DNA from: GCA-2746795 sp964643965
Lineage (GTDB): Bacteria > Chloroflexota > Anaerolineae > Promineifilales > Promineifilaceae
Direction: 5' to 3'
Length of the DNA: 14,476 nt
NCBI GenBank assembly: GCA_964643965.1
Contig: CAZXVH010000124.1
Span: 1-14,476, forward strand
Part shown: piece by piece, positions 11,604 to 14,476 of the stretch
Numbering within the stretch: position 1 is the stretch's first letter
Layout: the number at the start of each line of letters is the position of its first letter
Position numbers and translations under genes: made by a program
Notes under the pieces: generated by a model
The model's input: the letters and a program-made list of their open reading frames with translations, nothing else
The model's database searches: none
What the model was told of the DNA's origin: nothing

Positions 11604-14476
11604 ATGGAAAAAATTGCAATCATCGGCGTCTCCTGCCTTTTCCCAGACGCCGATACACCAGCCGCCTATTGGCAAAATCTACTCGCAGAAAAAGATTCCC
11701 GCTCAACCGCCACGGTTGACCAAATGGGCGTCGATCCGGCCATCTTTTACGCGCCGAAATCCAAAACCACCGACAAATATTACTGTCTACAAGGCGGCTA
11801 TATTCGGGATTTTGCGTTTAACGCCAACGGCTACAAACTGCCAGCCGAAGCCATCGAAGGCATGGACGACCTGTTTCAATGGTCGCTCTATGTGGCGCAG
11901 CAGGCGTTGCAGGATAGTGGATATACAGGAGACAATTCTGTTCTCTCCCGCACCGGCATCATCTTGGGCAATCTCTCCTTCCCCACCCAATCTTCAAACC
12001 ACCTTTTTGAGCCGATCTACAAACAAGCGCTCGAAGCCAACACCAAAGAACTGCTGCAAGGCCATGACCTGCCGCTCGTCACCTTGCCCGGAAACCACCC
12101 GATTTCTGCCGACAACTTGAAGATTGCTGGCTATCCAGCGGCGTTTGTCAGCCAGGCGCTGGGGTTGGGCGGCGCAAACTTTGCCCTGGATGCGGCCTGC
12201 GCCTCATCGCTTTACGCCGTCAAATTGGCCGGACAATATTTGCTCGCTGACAAAGCGGATTTGATGCTGGCAGGGGCCGTCAGCCGCGCCGATCCTTTCT
12301 TCATCAACATGGGTTTCTCCATTTTCCACGCCTATCCTGAAGGAGACGCCGTCAGTGCGCCACTAAATCAAGGCTCCGACGGGCTGTATGCGGGTGAAGG
12401 GGCTGGCATGTTTGTCCTCAAACGTCACAGCGACGCCGTGCGTGACGGCGACAAGATTTACGCCGTCATTAGCGGCATTGGCCTTTCCAACGACGGTAAA
12501 GGCAAATTCCTGCTCCAGCCCAACCCCAAAGGGCAAATCCTCGCCTTTGAACGGGCTTACGCGCAAGCAGGCGTCAGCCCCGCCGACATTGATTACGTGG
12601 AATGCCACGCCACCGGCACCCCCGTTGGTGACAAAACAGAACTCAACTCCATGGAGACGTTTTATACGCGCGTGGGCAAAACGCCCCTGGTCGGCTCCGC
12701 CAAGTCTAACTTCGGCCATTTGCTAACGGCCGCTGGCATGGCTGGTATGACGAAGGTGATCCTGGGCATGGCGCATCGTCAAATTCCGGCCACGCTGCAT
12801 CTGGATCAACCGCTCTCGTCTCGAAACGGCGCCATCTCCGGCGAGAACATGGTTTCCCAAACGATTCCCTGGCCGCAGCAAGGCGACACGGAGCGGGCGG
12901 GCGTCTCCGCCTTTGGCTTCGGCGGCACGAACGCCCACCTCATTTTAGAGAAGACAGTGGACAGTGGACAGTTTTCAGTGAACAGTGGTCAGTGGTCAGT
13001 GGTCAGTCGTCAATCCGAAATCCGAAATCCGAAATCGAAGATGGCGATTGTGGGCATGGATGCGTTTTTTGGGGGTTGTGATGGCCTGGCCGCTTTTGGG
13101 CAGACGATTTATCGCGGGGAACAGTCATTCACGGCCGTTCCCCCCGGGCGCTGGCAAGGCATTGAAAGCGAAACCGACCTGCTCAAGCGCTACAACTTCC
13201 CAGACGGGCAAGCCCCCCAAGGCGCGTTCATTTCTGAGTTCGATATGGACTTCTTCCACTTCAAAATTCCGCCCAACAACGANNNNNNNNNNNNNNNNNN
13301 NNNNNNNNNNNNNNNNNNNNNNNNNNNNNNNNNNNNNNNNNNNNNNNNNNNNNNNNNNNNNNNNNNNNNNNNNNNNNNNNNNCTCATCAAAACGGCCCAC
13401 TGCCTCTACCATCATTATCTACCAGCCACACCCGGCTGGACGGCGCCCAAATCACCAGAGTTGTGGCAAAACGGCCCCTTTTTCGTGCCCACAGAGTCGG
13501 TGCCCTGGTTCAAAGAAGCGGGGCAAACACAACGGTTAGCCGCCATCAACGGGCTGGGCGCAGACGGCGCGTATGCCCATCTCATTTTGTCTGAGGCCAC
13601 AGAGCCGCAAACACCTGATGATTCGCTCTTGCAACACACGCCGTTCTATCTCTGCCCCGTGGCCGCGAATGATGCACCAACGCTGCTCCAGCGCACGGCG
13701 GATTTGCAATCTTTATTGACGGACAGTTTGGATTTAGCCACGCCTGCACGGAGCGCCGTCGAAACGGCCGTTTCTCGCAATTTCCACACCTACCAACAAC
13801 ACGAACAGGAAACCTACGCCCTCGCCATCGTGGGGCATAACAAAGAAGAACTGCTACGTGAAGTCGGGCTGGCCCTCAAGGGGCTTGCCAATGCGTTTGA
13901 AAAAGGCCAGCCTTGGAAAACACCAGGCGGCAGTTTCTTCTCGCCCCAACCGTTGGGGCAAGAAGGCAAAATCGCCTACGTCTATCCGGGGGCGTTCAGT
14001 GCCTTCCCCGGCATGGGGCGCGACCTGTTCCAACTGTTCCCGCAGTTGCATCCCAATTTTGCCGACACGGTAGACAATCCCAGCCATCTCATTGGCGACA
14101 AGAAGCTCTACCCACGCTCGATGCACCGTCTCTCTGAAAAAGAAGAAAAGCACCACATGATCAAGCTGATGAAAGATTCGGTGACGATGCTGCAATCGGG
14201 TGCCAGTTTCTCGACGCTGGCAACGAAGGTGCTGCGCGACCAGTTCAAGGTGCAGCCCGACGGTGCCTTGGGCTACAGCCTGGGCGAGATGACGATGATG
14301 TTTGGCACGGGCGTGTGGTCGGTGGCTGATAACAACAGCGAACTGGTCGGCACCTCGCCGCTGTTTACGGAACGGCTGGCAGGTTCGCAAAACGTGGTGC
14401 GTGAGCATTGGCATTTGCCCCCCGCCGATCCCCAAGACCAGATGCCGATTTGGGGCATTTTTGTGCTGAAAACGAA
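11604..14476 (+). CDS. PUFA-synthase-like subunit KS-CLF-AT (OrfB-like; partial, gap inside)
   Basis: Second synthase subunit, open at the window end. The N-terminal KS (residues 1-450) opens MEKIAIIGVSCLFPDA and closely resembles the KS of PfaC. Its triad is intact: DAACASS (Cys199), ECHATGT (His335), NFGHLLTAAG (His372). Residues 451-478 are encoded wholly by a heptamer array. A chain-length-factor-like domain starts at about residue 480 (MAIVGMDAFFGG; FDMDFFHFKIPPN) and is cut by 100 Ns. It resumes near its C terminus (LIKTAHCLYHHYLPA), so roughly 230-270 residues are missing. An acyltransferase of PfaB/OrfB type follows, with YPGAFSAFPGMG and GYSLGE (Ser codon 14277-14279). The frame is the same on both sides of the gap. 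Gammaproteobacterial PfaC has DH-DH after CLF; AT after CLF is the thraustochytrid OrfB order. There is no clear Shine-Dalgarno, and the start lies 9 nt after the HigA-like stop, so translational coupling is likely. It should partner with the PfaA-like enzyme upstream. Confidence 0.87.
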   Translation, partial: MEKIAIIGVSCLFPDADTPAAYWQNLLAEKDSRSTATVDQMGVDPAIFYAPKSKTTDKYYCLQGGYIRDFAFNANGYKLPAEAIEGMDDLFQWSLYVAQQALQDSGYTGDNSVLSRTGIILGNLSFPTQSSNHLFEPIYKQALEANTKELLQGHDLPLVTLPGNHPISADNLKIAGYPAAFVSQALGLGGANFALDAACASSLYAVKLAGQYLLADKADLMLAGAVSRADPFFINMGFSIFHAYPEGDAVSAPLNQGSDGLYAGEGAGMFVLKRHSDAVRDGDKIYAVISGIGLSNDGKGKFLLQPNPKGQILAFERAYAQAGVSPADIDYVECHATGTPVGDKTELNSMETFYTRVGKTPLVGSAKSNFGHLLTAAGMAGMTKVILGMAHRQIPATLHLDQPLSSRNGAISGENMVSQTIPWPQQGDTERAGVSAFGFGGTNAHLILEKTVDSGQFSVNSGQWSVVSRQSEIRNPKSKMAIVGMDAFFGGCDGLAAFGQTIYRGEQSFTAVPPGRWQGIESETDLLKRYNFPDGQAPQGAFISEFDMDFFHFKIPPNNXXXXXXXXXXXXXXXXXXXXXXXXXXXXXXXXXXLIKTAHCLYHHYLPATPGWTAPKSPELWQNGPFFVPTESVPWFKEAGQTQRLAAINGLGADGAYAHLILSEATEPQTPDDSLLQHTPFYLCPVAANDAPTLLQRTADLQSLLTDSLDLATPARSAVETAVSRNFHTYQQHEQETYALAIVGHNKEELLREVGLALKGLANAFEKGQPWKTPGGSFFSPQPLGQEGKIAYVYPGAFSAFPGMGRDLFQLFPQLHPNFADTVDNPSHLIGDKKLYPRSMHRLSEKEEKHHMIKLMKDSVTMLQSGASFSTLATKVLRDQFKVQPDGALGYSLGEMTMMFGTGVWSVADNNSELVGTSPLFTERLAGSQNVVREHWHLPPADPQDQMPIWGIFVLKT
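12954..13037 (+). repeat. Twelve phase-locked heptamers encoding the entire KS-CLF linker
   Basis: 84 nt divide exactly into twelve 7-bp units: eight of NCAGTNN type (ACAGTGG, TCAGTGG and variants), one junction unit TCAATCC, then GAAATCC twice and GAAATCG. Two repeat families share one register. 84 nt equals 28 codons, so the frame is kept between LILEK (KS end) and KMAIVGMD (CLF start). Confidence 0.85.
13283..13382. other. Scaffold gap of 100 Ns inside the CLF domain
   Basis: Placeholder of exactly 100 Ns. Comparison with the normal KS/CLF fold length suggests several hundred bases are missing, because the sequence jumps from an early CLF motif to one near its C terminus. Confidence 0.9.
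13740..13772 (+). repeat. 33-nt dispersed element, copy C
   Basis: Begins ACGCCTGCACGGAGCGCC and ends AAACGGCCGTT. It encodes TPARSAVETAV in the CLF-AT linker, in the same reading frame as copies A and B. It contains ACGG-agcg-CCGT followed by the ACGGCCGT palindrome. Confidence 0.7.

Larger units (their letters stand above)
3019..13772. repeat. Highly iterated palindrome AACGGCCGTT, eight full copies
   Basis: Full copies start at 3019, 3189, 5183, 7428, 10182, 11057, 11552 and 13763. Random expectation for a given 10-mer in 14 kb is about 0.014. All eight have an extra A on the 5' side, while only three have an extra T on the 3' side, so they point along the plus strand. In coding regions most are read as Glu/Lys-Thr-Ala-Val. 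Near copies with an altered edge lie at 4462, 5367 and 13131. None occurs in the first 3 kb. Confidence 0.85.

Noticed and set aside
11614..12120. A separate 168-residue protein at the start of the KS-CLF-AT gene
   Set aside because: It is an out-of-frame reading. The frame from 11604 encodes a complete KS with an intact catalytic triad.
12954..13037. CRISPR-like array
   Set aside because: Units are 7 nt in direct tandem with no spacers, inside a coding frame.
1..14476. tRNA or rRNA genes, transposases, integrases
   Set aside because: I looked on both strands and saw no cloverleaf, rRNA-like stretch or transposase motif.

Overview
The window looks like part of a bacterial chromosome, given as a scaffold with two 100-N placeholders (6843-6942 and 13283-13382). 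The main content is a polyunsaturated-fatty-acid-synthase-like (Pfa-type) iterative lipid/polyketide megasynthase locus. I cannot name the organism from sequence alone. Moderate-to-high GC in the synthase genes, many heptanucleotide repeats and a very frequent palindrome AACGGCCGTT suggest a filamentous, repeat-rich lineage. My guess is Chloroflexota (Anaerolineae-like), with a heterocystous-cyanobacterium-like genome as the alternative.

Region 1 (1-2948) is AT-rich and carries four modest genes, all on the plus strand: a NarL/LuxR-type regulator whose phospho-acceptor Asp is replaced by Ser, a small secreted Cys-containing protein, a single-pass membrane-anchored protein and a lipoprotein. 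Strong hairpins separate them. A 25-bp perfect stem lies at 1220-1280. A 13-bp stem at 1849-1887 contains the only visible Shine-Dalgarno of the lipoprotein gene.

Region 2 (2949-3527) has no intact gene. It holds a possible gene remnant, a heptamer array and two AACGGCCGTT palindromes. Composition changes here from AT-rich to GC-rich.

Region 3 (3528-10265) encodes a PfaA-like enzyme with the order KS-MAT-(Pro/Ala linker, gap)-ACP-ACP-KR-DH. The reading frame breaks between ACP2 and KR at an A7 run. This run is a perfect in-phase A_AAA_AAA heptamer followed 5 nt later by a 6-bp GC stem. Conserved KR-domain sequence continues upstream of the first ATG in the new frame, so the two pieces were one protein. 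The break is a programmed -1 frameshift, an assembly/homopolymer error or a real mutation.

Region 4 (10266-11594) is a toxin-antitoxin cassette, AbrB-type antitoxin plus PIN toxin, followed by an orphan HigA-type antitoxin. It sits inside the synthase gene cluster.

Region 5 (11604-14476, open at the window end) is a second megasynthase subunit, KS-CLF-(gap)-AT. This domain order resembles thraustochytrid OrfB, with the N-terminal half like PfaC and the AT like PfaB. It condenses and transfers acyl chains together with the region 3 enzyme. Enoyl reductase (PfaD) and further dehydratase domains would be expected downstream.

The most unusual theme is that the linkers between megasynthase domains are built from dispersed DNA repeats. 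There are phase-locked 7-bp arrays (consensus NCAGTGN, CCAATCT and GAAATCC) and a 33-nt element ending in AAACGGCCGTT. One 84-nt array of twelve heptamers encodes the whole KS-CLF linker.
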